Position numbers and translations under genes: made by a program. Below the pieces are notes generated by a model. That model did not search any database. It was not told the DNA's origin and was given only the letters and a program-made list of their open reading frames with translations. A DNA stretch of 64,000 nt from Deinococcus metalli. GTDB lineage: Bacteria > Deinococcota > Deinococci > Deinococcales > Deinococcaceae. The stretch covers positions 1-64,000 of the forward strand of contig NZ_JACHFK010000009.1 in assembly GCF_014201805.1 (NCBI RefSeq). The letters run 5' to 3'. Shown here piece by piece: positions 35,681 to 44,267 of the stretch. How positions within the stretch are numbered: the first letter of the stretch is position 1; the number at the start of each line of letters is the position of its first letter.

Positions 35681-35903
35681 ACGCCCTCCGCCCGGCGCGG
35701 CGCGTGGCCGTCCAGGGAATGTAGGAACCGCGTCCCCCGGCTGGGTGCGGGGCAACGCTGAAATGGGGTGGGCCTGGTCATGCGGGGCCTCCATCGCCGC
35801 CTCTCGGGCGGACTTACCGCCGTGTGCATGGCCGGTGGCCGGGCGGGGCGTCTCACGGGACGCGGGTGGAAGAAATGGGAGTGCAGCCCGCACGTGGGCT
35901 GCC

Positions 35904-35917
35904 TTACCCCAGGGTAA
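35904..35917. promoter_or_regulatory. 14-bp palindrome upstream of purC
   Basis: TTACCCCAGGGTAA: perfect 6-bp arms around CA. Its position ahead of purC suggests an operator; it also overlaps the base of the upstream terminator by two bases. Confidence 0.4.
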
Positions 35918-35948
35918 CACCCGGCCGCGCGAACTCGGCCGGGGTGTT
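35916..35948 (-). terminator. Terminator-like hairpin after the chelatase gene
   Basis: Minus-strand stem of 12 bp with one bulged base, about 8-base loop, 46 bp after the stop; only TT follows, so termination may be Rho-aided. Confidence 0.55.
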
Positions 35949-35994
35949 CAGGTGACTCGGACGTGCGGGGAGCGTGGCGCCCCTGCGGGCCGGT

Positions 35995-37407
35995 TCAGTG
36001 GGCGTGCCCGGCCTTCTCGCCGCGTTTGCCACTGACTTCCTCGCGCACCTCCGCGACCAGCACGGTGCAGGCCTCGGCGCAGGGAATGCCGCCGGGCACG
36101 CCGTCGAGGAAGGTGTGCGTGAGTTTCTCGCCGGCCCACAGGCGGGTGCGCAGGCACGACGTGCAGACATCGTGCGCGACGTGCTCGACTTGTTCCGGGG
36201 TGGCCTTCTGCACCTTGGCGTAGATGCCGGTCTGGCGGCGGGCGGTGGTGGGCCACGGCGTGGCGCGCAGGGCGTGGCAGGTGTGCGCGTAAGTCTCCTC
36301 GACCACCGCCGGGTACGCGTAGTGCACGGCGCGGCGCAGGTCCTCCTCGCTCAGCACTGCCCGCCACCCGCGCGGGGCGTTGCGCAGGGTGTGCACGGGC
36401 CGGTGTTCGCCGCCGTCGTCCTTGCGGATGGTGTCGCGCACGCCCTCCGGGGTGACCAGGGTGCGCAGTTCCGCGCCGGGACGGCCCTCGTCGAGCGCGT
36501 GACGCAGTTCGTACACGCCGCTGTCCGGGGTGATCATGACCTCGCCGATCCGCAGGCCCCGGCGGGCGCGGCTCAGTACGGTCTGCCACGCCTGCTCGTG
36601 CCCGCGCTCCACGTCGCCGTCCTGCGCCAGGGCGCCGCTGGCCTCCTGCGCGAGGTGCAGGATCACGTCCGCCACGGCCGGGTGCGTGCCGACCGGCTTG
36701 GCGTAGTACACCGTCTGCGCGCCGTGCGGGTTTTCGGGGAAGGCCGTGACCTCACCGGTCAGGCCCATGTCCTCGGGAATGGTCTCCAGGGTGTGCCAGC
36801 CCTCCGAGGCGAAGAACGGCACGACCACCACGCGCGGCGCGCTGATCACCTCGGGCCACGTGCCCACCTTCGGCTCCTCGTCGAGGAACAGCGCCTGCAC
36901 CTGCGCGAACTGCCCGGACTCGCGGATCAAGTCGGCGGCGCGGTAGATCACCTTGTTGCTGTTCTCGTTGCGGGTGGTGCCGTGGCCCAGCACGATCAGG
37001 GCGGTGTCCTGCGCGCTGAAGTCCGGCAGCGCCTCGCGAGCGCGGGCCAGGATCACGTCGGTCATGCTGGGGTGCACGCCGTACGGCAGGGTGTAGCGCA
37101 CGGTGCGCCCACCGATCACGCGGGCCACGCCGCCCGGCGGCACCGGACCCTGGTGTCCCAGGCCGAGTTCGCGCGGAATCACCACCTCGGTGAAGTACCC
37201 CTCGCTGATGAACATGGGAATGACGGTCACGTCGGTGCTGGAGGTCGTCCGGAGCACCTGGCGCAGCGAGGGCTCCTCCTTCCAGTAGCCCTCCACGACC
37301 TCGTCGTACAGGCCACGCTCGCGGATCAGGTCGGCGTAGCGGTACACGGCGGTGGCCGATTCGCCGTTCAGGTGAGACCCGTGCCCGATGAGGATCAGCG
37401 AACGCAT
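35995..37407 (-). CDS. Double-CbiX chelatase with Fe-S tail (DR2241-like)
   Basis: 470 residues. Two tandem CbiX/SirB-type chelatase domains ([14 protein letters not shown] at 3-16 and [14 protein letters not shown] near 150), each with HGS/HGT and a later E-GY/E-GWHTLE pattern. Further domains follow, ending with CTSC and IPCAEAC (four Cys, probably an Fe-S cluster). The layout matches D. radiodurans DR2241, whose structure showed two chelatase-like and two new domains. Likely inserts Co, Ni or Fe into a tetrapyrrole, but no cobalamin or heme gene is near. A TACAGT box lies 9 nt before the ATG. Not part of the purine operon. Confidence 0.9.
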   Translation of the reverse strand: MRSLILIGHGSHLNGESATAVYRYADLIRERGLYDEVVEGYWKEEPSLRQVLRTTSSTDVTVIPMFISEGYFTEVVIPRELGLGHQGPVPPGGVARVIGGRTVRYTLPYGVHPSMTDVILARAREALPDFSAQDTALIVLGHGTTRNENSNKVIYRAADLIRESGQFAQVQALFLDEEPKVGTWPEVISAPRVVVVPFFASEGWHTLETIPEDMGLTGEVTAFPENPHGAQTVYYAKPVGTHPAVADVILHLAQEASGALAQDGDVERGHEQAWQTVLSRARRGLRIGEVMITPDSGVYELRHALDEGRPGAELRTLVTPEGVRDTIRKDDGGEHRPVHTLRNAPRGWRAVLSEEDLRRAVHYAYPAVVEETYAHTCHALRATPWPTTARRQTGIYAKVQKATPEQVEHVAHDVCTSCLRTRLWAGEKLTHTFLDGVPGGIPCAEACTVLVAEVREEVSGKRGEKAGHAH

Positions 37408-37416
37408 ATGCCTGGC

Positions 37417-37422
37417 ACTGTA
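37417..37422 (-). promoter_or_regulatory. -10 box of the DR2241-like gene
   Basis: TACAGT on the minus strand, leader of 9 nt to the ATG at 37407. Confidence 0.45.
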
Positions 37423-37617
37423 CCGCCCCACCCCTGGGAGGGATTGTCCCGACGCATGCAGGATGACCGGCCGCAACCGGCATAAACAGGTCTGAACGGT
37501 GCTTTCACGTTCCCTGCAGCGGGCGTCCGTACGGTGGACGGTGCCTGCCCAGTCGCCGGGGATCCGCCCCGCGCTGGCGCCTGCCCCGTTCAGGAGTCCC
37601 CCTCCAGGAGGTTCCAG

Positions 37618-38049
37618 ATGTTCTTCCAGCAGAACGACCGGCACGAGAAGATGGCGGCCCTCGACCCGCGCGACACCAACCAGGACGGCGTGGTCAGCCC
37701 CGAGGAGGCCGCCGCCTACGTCCAGGACTACATGAGGAGCGCCTCGCCCGAGGAGCGCCAGCAGATCCTGCGCGACTACATGGGCGGCCTCAGCCCGGAC
37801 CAGCGCCAGCAGATGGGCGACGCGATCGTGCAGAGCCCCGCCAACCCCGTGCAGCGGGTCAATCCGCAGGATCCGGACGATCTGGCCGACGCCTACGCCA
37901 AGACCGCGCAGGCCCCGGTGCAGGACGGCCGCAGCCCGCTGGAGGCCGCCTTCGCGCCCGGCGGCGCGCTGGGCAACCCCATGGTGAAGGCCGGTCTGGT
38001 CGGACTGGCCGCCATGATCGGCAGCAGCATCCTGAAACGCGGGCGCTGA
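37618..38049 (+). CDS. EF-hand protein with C-terminal hydrophobic segment
   Basis: 143 residues. One canonical EF-hand calcium loop, [12 protein letters not shown] (positions 1, 3, 5, 9 and 12 all liganding), near residue 20. Then a helical, Gln/Glu-rich part with a repeated phrase ([28 protein letters not shown]), a Pro-rich linker, and a hydrophobic C terminus ([16 protein letters not shown]) before a basic end, which may anchor it in the membrane. AGGAGG precedes the ATG at 37618. Single gene. A calcium-dependent role is inferred from the loop only. Confidence 0.78.
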   Translation: MFFQQNDRHEKMAALDPRDTNQDGVVSPEEAAAYVQDYMRSASPEERQQILRDYMGGLSPDQRQQMGDAIVQSPANPVQRVNPQDPDDLADAYAKTAQAPVQDGRSPLEAAFAPGGALGNPMVKAGLVGLAAMIGSSILKRGR

Positions 38050-38144
38050 CGCTCCGCTGGGCCGGGCCACTCCGCACGCCGGGGTGGCCTGCCCCCGTGT
38101 CCCGCTCCTGCGGGGCGTCCGGCGGTGCTTGCGCCCGGAGCCGC

Positions 38145-38150
38145 TAGAAT
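38145..38150 (+). promoter_or_regulatory. -10 box of the M20 peptidase (near-leaderless)
   Basis: TAGAAT, 8 nt before the ATG at 38159. Confidence 0.5.
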
Positions 38151-38158
38151 TGCGCCCA

Positions 38159-39244
38159 ATGCCCCTGTCCTACCTGACGCGGATCGCGCAGACGCCGGCT
38201 CCGACCTTCCACGAGGGACGCCGCGCCGACCTGCTCGCCTCGCTGTGGCAGGAGCTGGGCTACACCACCGAACGCGACGCTGTGGGCAACGTCCTGACCC
38301 GCGTCACACCGCCCGGCACCGAGGGCAAGCCCGCGCTCCTGCTCGCCGCGCACCTGGACACGGTGTTCGAGCCCGGCACCGACGTGACGGTGCGCGAGGA
38401 GGCCGGGCGCCTGATCGGGCCGGGCGTGGGCGACAACAGCGCCAGCCTGGCGGTCGTGACGGCCCTGCTACGTGACCTGCGCGCCGCGCCCGGCACGCTG
38501 ACCCGGCCGCTGTGGGTGGCCGCGAATGTCGGCGAGGAGGGTCTGGGCGACCTGCGCGGCAGCAAGGCGCTGATCGAGCAGCACCGCCCGCAGCTCGGCG
38601 CGTTCATCGCCGTGGACGGCTACCTGGGGGTGGCGGTCACGCGCGGGGTGGGCGTGCGCCGCTACCGGGCGACCTTCGTGGGACCGGGCGGGCACTCGTG
38701 GGGTGACCAGGGTCCCAGCACGCTGCACGCGATGGGCCGCGCGATCAGCGCCCTGTACGCCCTGCACCTGCCCATGACGCCGCGCACCACCCTGAACGTG
38801 GGCGTGGCGGGCGGCGGCACCAGCGTCAACTCCATCGCGGGCAGCGCGGAACTGCTGCTCGACCTGCGCTCGCTGGACGCCGGCGTCCTGGCGGATCTGG
38901 ACAGCCGGGCGGTGGCGTCGCTGCACGCGGCGGCGCGCGAGGTGGGCGTGACCGTGCGCGTCGAGCGCGTCGGGGACCGGCCGGGCGGGCACCTGAACAG
39001 CGAGCCGCTGCTGCCGCTGATCCGCGAGGCAGCCCGCGAACTGCGCATCGAGGTGCGCACCGCGTCGAGTTCCACCGACGCGAACGCCGCCGCGCCCCAC
39101 GGCCTGAGCGCCGTGGCGGTCGGCGTGTACCGCGGCGGCAACGCGCACCGCGCCGACGAGTGGGTGCAGGCGGCCAGCCTGGGGTCCGGCCTGAAGTTCC
39201 TGGGCCGCATGGTCGACCTGTACCAGAGACGGCCCGTGCGCTGA
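38159..39244 (+). CDS. M20 family metallopeptidase (PepT/CPG2-like)
   Basis: 361 residues, cytosolic di-zinc peptidase. Motifs: [11 protein letters not shown] (first His and catalytic Asp), [12 protein letters not shown] (bridging Asp), [12 protein letters not shown] (general-base Glu), GGHSWG in the dimerisation domain and the late HRADEW. Cleaves small peptides or acyl amino acids; substrate unknown. The start at 38159 gives MPLSYLTRI and has a TAGAAT box 8 nt upstream. Monocistronic. Confidence 0.88.
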   Translation: MPLSYLTRIAQTPAPTFHEGRRADLLASLWQELGYTTERDAVGNVLTRVTPPGTEGKPALLLAAHLDTVFEPGTDVTVREEAGRLIGPGVGDNSASLAVVTALLRDLRAAPGTLTRPLWVAANVGEEGLGDLRGSKALIEQHRPQLGAFIAVDGYLGVAVTRGVGVRRYRATFVGPGGHSWGDQGPSTLHAMGRAISALYALHLPMTPRTTLNVGVAGGGTSVNSIAGSAELLLDLRSLDAGVLADLDSRAVASLHAAAREVGVTVRVERVGDRPGGHLNSEPLLPLIREAARELRIEVRTASSSTDANAAAPHGLSAVAVGVYRGGNAHRADEWVQAASLGSGLKFLGRMVDLYQRRPVR

Positions 39245-39348
39245 CCCCCCCCGGCCGCCGCCCCCCCGCCGGGGGCAGGTTTTTCGTGACCTGCATGGCA
39301 ATTCCGGCCCACCAATTTCCCATCCGGCCAGGGCAGAATGCGGGGACC

Positions 39349-40710
39349 ATGACTTCCTCGCCGCTGCCTGTGGCCCCCCTGTCCGCCCCCCTGCACGCCC
39401 GGCCCCGGGTGCCGTGGCGTGGGGCACGGAGGCTGCTGCTCGGCGCGGCGCTGCTGAGCGGCGCGGGCGCCCACGCCGCCACCGTGTCCTCGCCCGCACA
39501 GGAGCTGTTCATGCGGGTAAACATCCTGATCCAGCAGCAGTACGGCGGACTGTCCACCGTGGACCGCGCCGCGCTGACCCGCGAGTACCAGGAGCGGCTG
39601 GACGCTGTGTGCGCCGCCGACGGCCCCGACTGTCCCGAGAGCCGCGCGTACCCGGTCGTGACGGCGGAACTGACCGCGCTGGGCGACGACCACAGCTACT
39701 TCATGACGCCGGACGACCTCAAGGACTTCATCTCGCGCGCCACGGGCGGCACCCGCCGGCAGTTCGGTGTGAAGCTCGCCAGCCTGGACGGCGAGAACCG
39801 CGTGGTGACCGAGGTGGTGCCCGGCAGCGCCGCGGACGCCGCGGGTCTGAAGCGCGGTGACCTGCTGCTGACGCTGAACGGCAAGCCCTACACCTACGCT
39901 GGCCTGCGCTCCGCCCGCGATTCCGGCACGCCGATCACCCTGGGCCTGACGCGCGTGGGCCAGCCGCTCACCCTGACCCTGACCTCCAGCGAGAGCAGCA
40001 CCGAGGAACTGCCGCTGGTGCAGTACGTGCCCGCGCCCACCGCCACGAACCCGCAGGCGGAAGTCGCCGTGCTGCGTATCCCGACCTTCCTGTCGGGCGG
40101 CGGCGTGGCGCAGCGCGTGCACGACCTGGTGGGCGAGGCGCAGACGCGCGGCGCGGCCGGCATGATCGTGGACCTGCGCGGCGATCCGGGCGGTAGCCTC
40201 AGCGAGTGCGACAGCGCCGTGAGCGCCTTCGTGCCCACCGTGACCCGCCTGGCCCGCTCCGCCGGCGGCAACAGCCGCACGGTGGTGAGCCGCGGCACCC
40301 GCCTGGAGGACGGCATGCCCAGCGGCGGCGTGCGCCGCCCGCACCTGTGGACCGGCCCGCTGGCCGTGCTGGTCGACCAGGGCAGCGCGTCGTGCAGCGA
40401 GTTCTTCGCGTACGAGGTGCAGTACGCCGGGCGCGGCCCGATCATCGGGGAGGCCACCGCCGGCGTGGGCAACACCGCCACGCGCGTGTTCGACGCGGGC
40501 AAGGGCGGCCTGCAACTCACCATCCTGAACTACGCCAAGCCCGACGGCACCCCGTACCCCATCCACGTCACGCCGGACAAGACCTTCGCGCAGGGCGAGG
40601 CGCAGCTGCGCGACCTCACGCAGGGCAAGGACGACCTGCTGCAGGAGGGCCTCAAGGCCCTGAACAGCGCGCCCGTACTCGGCAGCGACCCGTACCGCCA
40701 GGAGCCCTGA
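39349..40710 (+). CDS. S41 family C-terminal processing peptidase
   Basis: 453 residues. Exported: basic N region and hydrophobic core (RRLLLGAALLSGAGAHAA, cleavage near residue 44). Then an N-terminal helical part with GDDHSYFMTP, a PDZ domain (about 140-215, GVKLASLDGENRVVTEVVPGSAA), and the S41 catalytic core: IVDLRGDPGG and the Ser in DQGSASCSEFFAYE (about 345-358), followed by GEATAG. Trims or degrades envelope proteins by recognising their C termini. CAGAAT lies 9 nt before the ATG. Converges on the thioesterase gene. Confidence 0.9.
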   Translation: MTSSPLPVAPLSAPLHARPRVPWRGARRLLLGAALLSGAGAHAATVSSPAQELFMRVNILIQQQYGGLSTVDRAALTREYQERLDAVCAADGPDCPESRAYPVVTAELTALGDDHSYFMTPDDLKDFISRATGGTRRQFGVKLASLDGENRVVTEVVPGSAADAAGLKRGDLLLTLNGKPYTYAGLRSARDSGTPITLGLTRVGQPLTLTLTSSESSTEELPLVQYVPAPTATNPQAEVAVLRIPTFLSGGGVAQRVHDLVGEAQTRGAAGMIVDLRGDPGGSLSECDSAVSAFVPTVTRLARSAGGNSRTVVSRGTRLEDGMPSGGVRRPHLWTGPLAVLVDQGSASCSEFFAYEVQYAGRGPIIGEATAGVGNTATRVFDAGKGGLQLTILNYAKPDGTPYPIHVTPDKTFAQGEAQLRDLTQGKDDLLQEGLKALNSAPVLGSDPYRQEP

Positions 40711-40712
40711 GC

Positions 40713-40736
40713 CGGGCGGGCGCGTCAGCCCGCCCG
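40713..40736. terminator. Bidirectional hairpin between convergent genes
   Basis: Perfect 9-bp inverted repeat (40713-40721 / 40728-40736), 6-base loop, just after the S41 peptidase stop and over the thioesterase stop. No T run. Confidence 0.55.
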
Positions 40737-41207
40737 CACCGGGAACCCGAAGCGCTCCAGCACCTCGCCGGGCGTGCGCTTGGGCCGGCCCGACAGCGGA
40801 TCGACCCACACCCAGTCGGTGCGGCACTCGGCCAGCCGCACGCCCTGGGGTGGGTCGCCGTCGTTCACACGGTCGACGGTGTACAGGCGCACCGAGCGCA
40901 GGCCCGCACTCTCGGTCAGGTAGGTGCGGACGCGGGCGCGGTCGCCCAGCACCGCCGGCACGTGGTACGTGATGCGGTGCTGCCGCGCGACCGGCACCGC
41001 CCCCAGCGCGGCCAGCGCGGGCGTGTCCAGATCCAGCCGCGCGGCGTGCGCGCGGGCCACCCGTTCGCACCAGCCCAGGTACACGACGTTGTTCACGTGC
41101 TCCAGTTCGTCGAGGTCATCCGGACCGACCGTCAGCACGAGTTCGTGCCGGCGCTGCGGGATCAGCGCGTCCCAGTCCGGGTGCGCCTCGGGCAGATCAG
41201 CGCTCAC
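40725..41207 (-). CDS. Acyl-CoA thioesterase (4HBT hotdog fold)
   Basis: 160 residues with the YbgC/4HBT pattern: DLDELEHVNNVVYLGWCERV near residue 31 (the H-V-N-N in place of the active-site D-x-x-G-H-V-N), a hotdog strand region (ARQHRITYHVPAVLGDRARVRTYL), and a C-terminal sheet. Hydrolyses acyl-CoA thioesters; the physiological acyl group is unknown. It starts with GTG at 41207, 10 nt downstream of the pterin dehydratase stop, so the two are cotranscribed. Confidence 0.83.
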   Translation of the reverse strand: MSADLPEAHPDWDALIPQRRHELVLTVGPDDLDELEHVNNVVYLGWCERVARAHAARLDLDTPALAALGAVPVARQHRITYHVPAVLGDRARVRTYLTESAGLRSVRLYTVDRVNDGDPPQGVRLAECRTDWVWVDPLSGRPKRTPGEVLERFGFPVRAG

Positions 41208-41217
41208 AGGGTTGGGC

Positions 41218-41529
41218 TCATGCGCCGTACAGGTCGTTCACGGCCCGCGATCCCGCGAGGTCCAGCGCCGTGATGCCGCCCGCATCGTGCGTGAAGTACG
41301 TGACCTTCACCTTGCGGTATCCGATCAGGAGGTCCGGGTGGTGGTTTTCCGCCTCGGCGTGCGCCGCGACCCGCACTGCGAAGTCCACACCGGCCTGATA
41401 CGTGTCGAAGGTGAATTCACGCCACAGCCGGCCGTCGTCGCCCCACCAGCCCGGCGCCTTGCCGGCCTGCACGTCGCCGTCGGAGAGGAGCCGGTTCGGG
41501 TCGTACGCCATGCGGGGATCGTATGCCAT
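41218..41529 (-). CDS. Pterin-4a-carbinolamine dehydratase
   Basis: 103 residues of the PCD/PhhB family, which recycles 4a-hydroxytetrahydrobiopterin. Signature AEAENHHPDLLIGYRKVKVTYFTHDAGGIT carries the active-site H-H-P and the later H-D. The N terminus is duplicated (MAYDPRMAYDPN); both ATGs have a TANNNT box exactly 6 nt upstream, so either 41529 or 41511 could be used. No phenylalanine hydroxylase gene is in the window, so the pterin partner is unknown; some family members act in molybdopterin or transcription roles. Confidence 0.87.
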   Translation of the reverse strand: MAYDPRMAYDPNRLLSDGDVQAGKAPGWWGDDGRLWREFTFDTYQAGVDFAVRVAAHAEAENHHPDLLIGYRKVKVTYFTHDAGGITALDLAGSRAVNDLYGA

Positions 41530-41535
41530 GCCCGG

Positions 41536-41541
41536 ATGGTA
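41536..41541 (-). promoter_or_regulatory. Leaderless -10 box of the pterin dehydratase
   Basis: TACCAT on the minus strand, 6 nt before the ATG at 41529. A second box, TACGAT (41518-41523), lies 6 nt before the in-frame ATG at 41511. Confidence 0.5.
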
Positions 41542-41679
41542 GGAGATGGCCGGGGCAGCGTCTGGAAACTGGGACGCGATCCGGGGGGCCAGGGAGCGCC
41601 GATGCGGGCACGCCCGCGGGCTGGAGCCCGTAACCGCCGAATCGTTCCTCCGTCCCCGCGCCCATTTCCGGCTCCGCGC

Positions 41680-41685
41680 TATGCT
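41680..41685 (+). promoter_or_regulatory. -10 box of mutS (near-leaderless)
   Basis: TATGCT, 8 nt before the ATG at 41694. Confidence 0.5.
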
Positions 41686-41693
41686 TTTTCCCT

Positions 41694-44261
41694 ATGCGGC
41701 CCCAGCGAGCGCAGAGCGTCCTGAAAGGCACCGGTCACGGCGCCCTGCCGCCCATGCTGGAGCAGTACGTGAAGATGCGGGACGAGGTCGCGGCGCAGCT
41801 CCCACACGCGCTGCTGCTGTTCCAGGTGGGCGACTTCTACGAGACCTTCGGGGAGGACGCCGAGCGGGCCGCGCGGCTGCTGGGCCTGGCGCTGACGCAC
41901 AAGAGCAGCAAGGACTTCAGCACGCCCATGGCCGGCATTCCGCTGCGGGCGCTCGACGGAAACGTCGAGAAGCTGCTTGCGGCGGGCGTGTGCGTGGCGG
42001 TGGCGGATCAGGTGGAGGAACCGGGCACGGGGCTGGTCGACCGCAAGGTCACGCAGCTCCTGACGCCGGGCACCGTGACCGAGGAGCGGCACCTGGGCGT
42101 GGACGAGAACTACCTGGCAGCCGTGGCGACCGGCGACGGCTACGCGCTGGCGCTGCTGGATGTCAGCACCGGCGAGTTCCGCTGCGCGGCGTTCCACACG
42201 CGGCTGGCGCTGTACGACGAGCTGTCGCGCTGGCGGGCGCGCGAGGTGCTGCTGGCGCCGGAACTCGCGGGCAACGGCGCGCTGCTGGCAGACTTCCAGG
42301 CGCGCTTCCCGGTGATGCTGTCGCCGGCGACCTTCGCGGAGGAGCAGGGGCGGGCAGAGGTGCAGGCCGCGCTGGGCGAGGTGCCCGGTACCCTGGACAC
42401 GCCGGCGCTGGTGCGGGCCTGCGGCGCGGTGCTGGGATACGCGCGCGTGGCGCTCCAGGGGCAGCTGGACATGGTGCGCCGCGTGGTGCGCTTCGAGCCG
42501 GGCGCGCACATGCGGCTGGCCGACTCGGCGCTGCGCGCGCTGGAGGTGTTCACGCCGCAGTCCCCGCAGGGCGTGACGCTGATGGACATCCTGTGCCAGA
42601 CGCGCACAGCGGGCGGGCGGCGCCGGCTGCGGGCGTGGCTGCGCGCGCCGCTGCTGGACGAGCTGAGCATCCGCGCGCGGCTGGACGCCGTGGAGGCCCT
42701 GACGCGCGCGGCGGACCTGCGCGCCGGCGTGCGCTCGCTGCTGTACCGCGCGCACGACCTGGAGCGGCTGGCGGCGCGGGTGGCGACCCGCCGCGCCACG
42801 CCGCGCGAGGTGGCGGCCCTGGCCCGGACGCTGGACCTGCTGCCCGAGGCGACCCGGCTGCTGGACGGCCAGGCCGGGCTGCTGGGCGGGGTGCGGGCGC
42901 GGCTCTCGGCGCTGCCGGACGTTGTGACGCGCATCCGGGCGGCGCTGGTGGACGACCCGCCCATCCGCGCGGGCGACGGCGGCCTGATCCGCGACGGCTT
43001 TTCTGCCGAGCTGGACGAGGTGCGCAGCGGCTCGCTGGCCCACCGGGCGTGGCTGGCCGAGCTGGAGACCACCGAGCGTAAGCGCACCGGGATCGGCTCG
43101 CTGAAGGTCAGCTACAACGCGGTGTTCGGGTACTACCTGGAGGTGACGGGAGCGCACCTGTCGAAGGTGCCGGCCGACTACCGGCAGGTGGCGACCCTGA
43201 AGGACCGCGCGCGCTTCACGCGGCCCGACCTGCGCGAGCGCGAGCGCGAGATCGCGCGGCTGGACGCGGCGGCGGCGCGGCTGGAGGCCCTGGTCTTCAC
43301 GGAGCTGCGCGACTCGCTCGCGGCCCACGCCGAGGCGCTCGCGGCGGCAGCCGGGGCGCTGTCGGAACTCGACGTGCTGTCGGCGCTGGCGGAACTCGCG
43401 GTGGAGGGCTCGTGGGTGCGGCCCCACACGCTGCCGGAGACCATGATCGCGCTGACGCAGGCGCGGCACCCGGTGGTGGAGCGCGCCACCGGCGGCAAAT
43501 TCGTGCCGAACGACGCGGCGCTGGACGACGGCCGCTTCCTGCTGCTGCTGACCGGGCCGAACATGGCGGGCAAGAGCACGTACCTGCGCACCGTGGCAAT
43601 CTGCGCGCTGCTGCACCAGATCGGGTCATTCGTGCCGGCCGACCACGCGCACATGCCGGTGTACGACGCCATCCACACCCGCATCGGCGCGTCGGACGAT
43701 CTGGCGGGGGGCCGCTCGACCTTCATGGTCGAGATGAGCGAGCTGGCCGCCATCCTGCACGGCGCCACCGCCCGCAGCCTGGTGATCCTGGACGAGGTGG
43801 GGCGCGGCACCAGCACGCTCGACGGCCTCGCCATCGCGCAGGCGGCGCTGGAGCACCTGCACCTCACGCGGGCGCACACCCTCTTCGCCACGCACTACTT
43901 CGAGCTGACACGCCTGGAGGCGGAACTGCCGGGCGTGGTGAACCTGCACGTGGCCGCCGAGGAGGACGCCCGCGCGGACGGCGGCAGCGGCCTGACCTTC
44001 TACCACCAGGTCGTACCCGGCGCGGCGCGGCACAGTTACGGCGTGGAGGTCGCGCGGCTGGCGGGGCTGCCGGGCAAGGTCACGGCCCGTGCGGGACGCC
44101 TGCTGACGGCCCTGAACGCGGGCGGCGACGACCGCCGGCTGGTGCGGGAACTCGCCACGCTGGACGTGTCGCGCCTGACGCCCATGCAGGCGCTGGAGCT
44201 GCTGCACCGCTGGCAGCGCGAGGCGACCGGGACGGCGGAAGCCGAAACTGCCCCCTCCTGA
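41694..44261 (+). CDS. mutS: DNA mismatch repair protein MutS
   Basis: 855 residues, full-length MutS1. Mismatch-binding FQVGDFYETF (the F-x-E wedge) near residue 43, connector and lever/clamp domains, then the ATPase: Walker A GPNMAGKST at about 620-628, STFMVEMSE, Walker B LVILDEVGRGTSTLDG and THYFEL. Recognises mismatches and, with ATP, recruits MutL, whose gene is 9 kb downstream. The start at 41694 is supported by TATGCT; about 20 residues precede the conserved PPMLEQYVKMR. Antisense ORFs over this gene are shadows. Confidence 0.96.
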   Translation: MRPQRAQSVLKGTGHGALPPMLEQYVKMRDEVAAQLPHALLLFQVGDFYETFGEDAERAARLLGLALTHKSSKDFSTPMAGIPLRALDGNVEKLLAAGVCVAVADQVEEPGTGLVDRKVTQLLTPGTVTEERHLGVDENYLAAVATGDGYALALLDVSTGEFRCAAFHTRLALYDELSRWRAREVLLAPELAGNGALLADFQARFPVMLSPATFAEEQGRAEVQAALGEVPGTLDTPALVRACGAVLGYARVALQGQLDMVRRVVRFEPGAHMRLADSALRALEVFTPQSPQGVTLMDILCQTRTAGGRRRLRAWLRAPLLDELSIRARLDAVEALTRAADLRAGVRSLLYRAHDLERLAARVATRRATPREVAALARTLDLLPEATRLLDGQAGLLGGVRARLSALPDVVTRIRAALVDDPPIRAGDGGLIRDGFSAELDEVRSGSLAHRAWLAELETTERKRTGIGSLKVSYNAVFGYYLEVTGAHLSKVPADYRQVATLKDRARFTRPDLREREREIARLDAAAARLEALVFTELRDSLAAHAEALAAAAGALSELDVLSALAELAVEGSWVRPHTLPETMIALTQARHPVVERATGGKFVPNDAALDDGRFLLLLTGPNMAGKSTYLRTVAICALLHQIGSFVPADHAHMPVYDAIHTRIGASDDLAGGRSTFMVEMSELAAILHGATARSLVILDEVGRGTSTLDGLAIAQAALEHLHLTRAHTLFATHYFELTRLEAELPGVVNLHVAAEEDARADGGSGLTFYHQVVPGAARHSYGVEVARLAGLPGKVTARAGRLLTALNAGGDDRRLVRELATLDVSRLTPMQALELLHRWQREATGTAEAETAPS

Positions 44262-44267
44262 GCGGAG

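Larger units (their letters stand above)
35681..35994 (-). promoter_or_regulatory. Leader/promoter region of the purine operon
   Basis: 314 nt with no supportable ORF, between the chelatase stop and purC. It contains the chelatase terminator (35916-35948), the palindrome TTACCCCAGGGTAA (35904-35917), a second inverted repeat (GCAGCCC at 35883-35889 with GGGCTGC at 35896-35902), and a CCGCC-CGAGA-GGCGG hairpin near 35805. The purine operon promoter must lie here, but no clear -35/-10 pair was seen and no riboswitch class was recognised. Confidence 0.55.

Noticed and set aside
35700..35900. ZTP (pfl) or purine riboswitch before purC
   Set aside because: A CCGCC-CGAGA-GGCGG hairpin is present, but the conserved ZTP core and the purine aptamer loops are not.
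38662..41070. 802-codon minus-strand open frame over the M20 and S41 genes
   Set aside because: Shadow of two well-supported plus-strand peptidases; low-complexity Arg/Ala/Gly composition.
41679..43616. 645-codon minus-strand open frame over mutS
   Set aside because: Shadow of mutS; Gln/Arg/His-rich reading typical of antisense GC-rich DNA.
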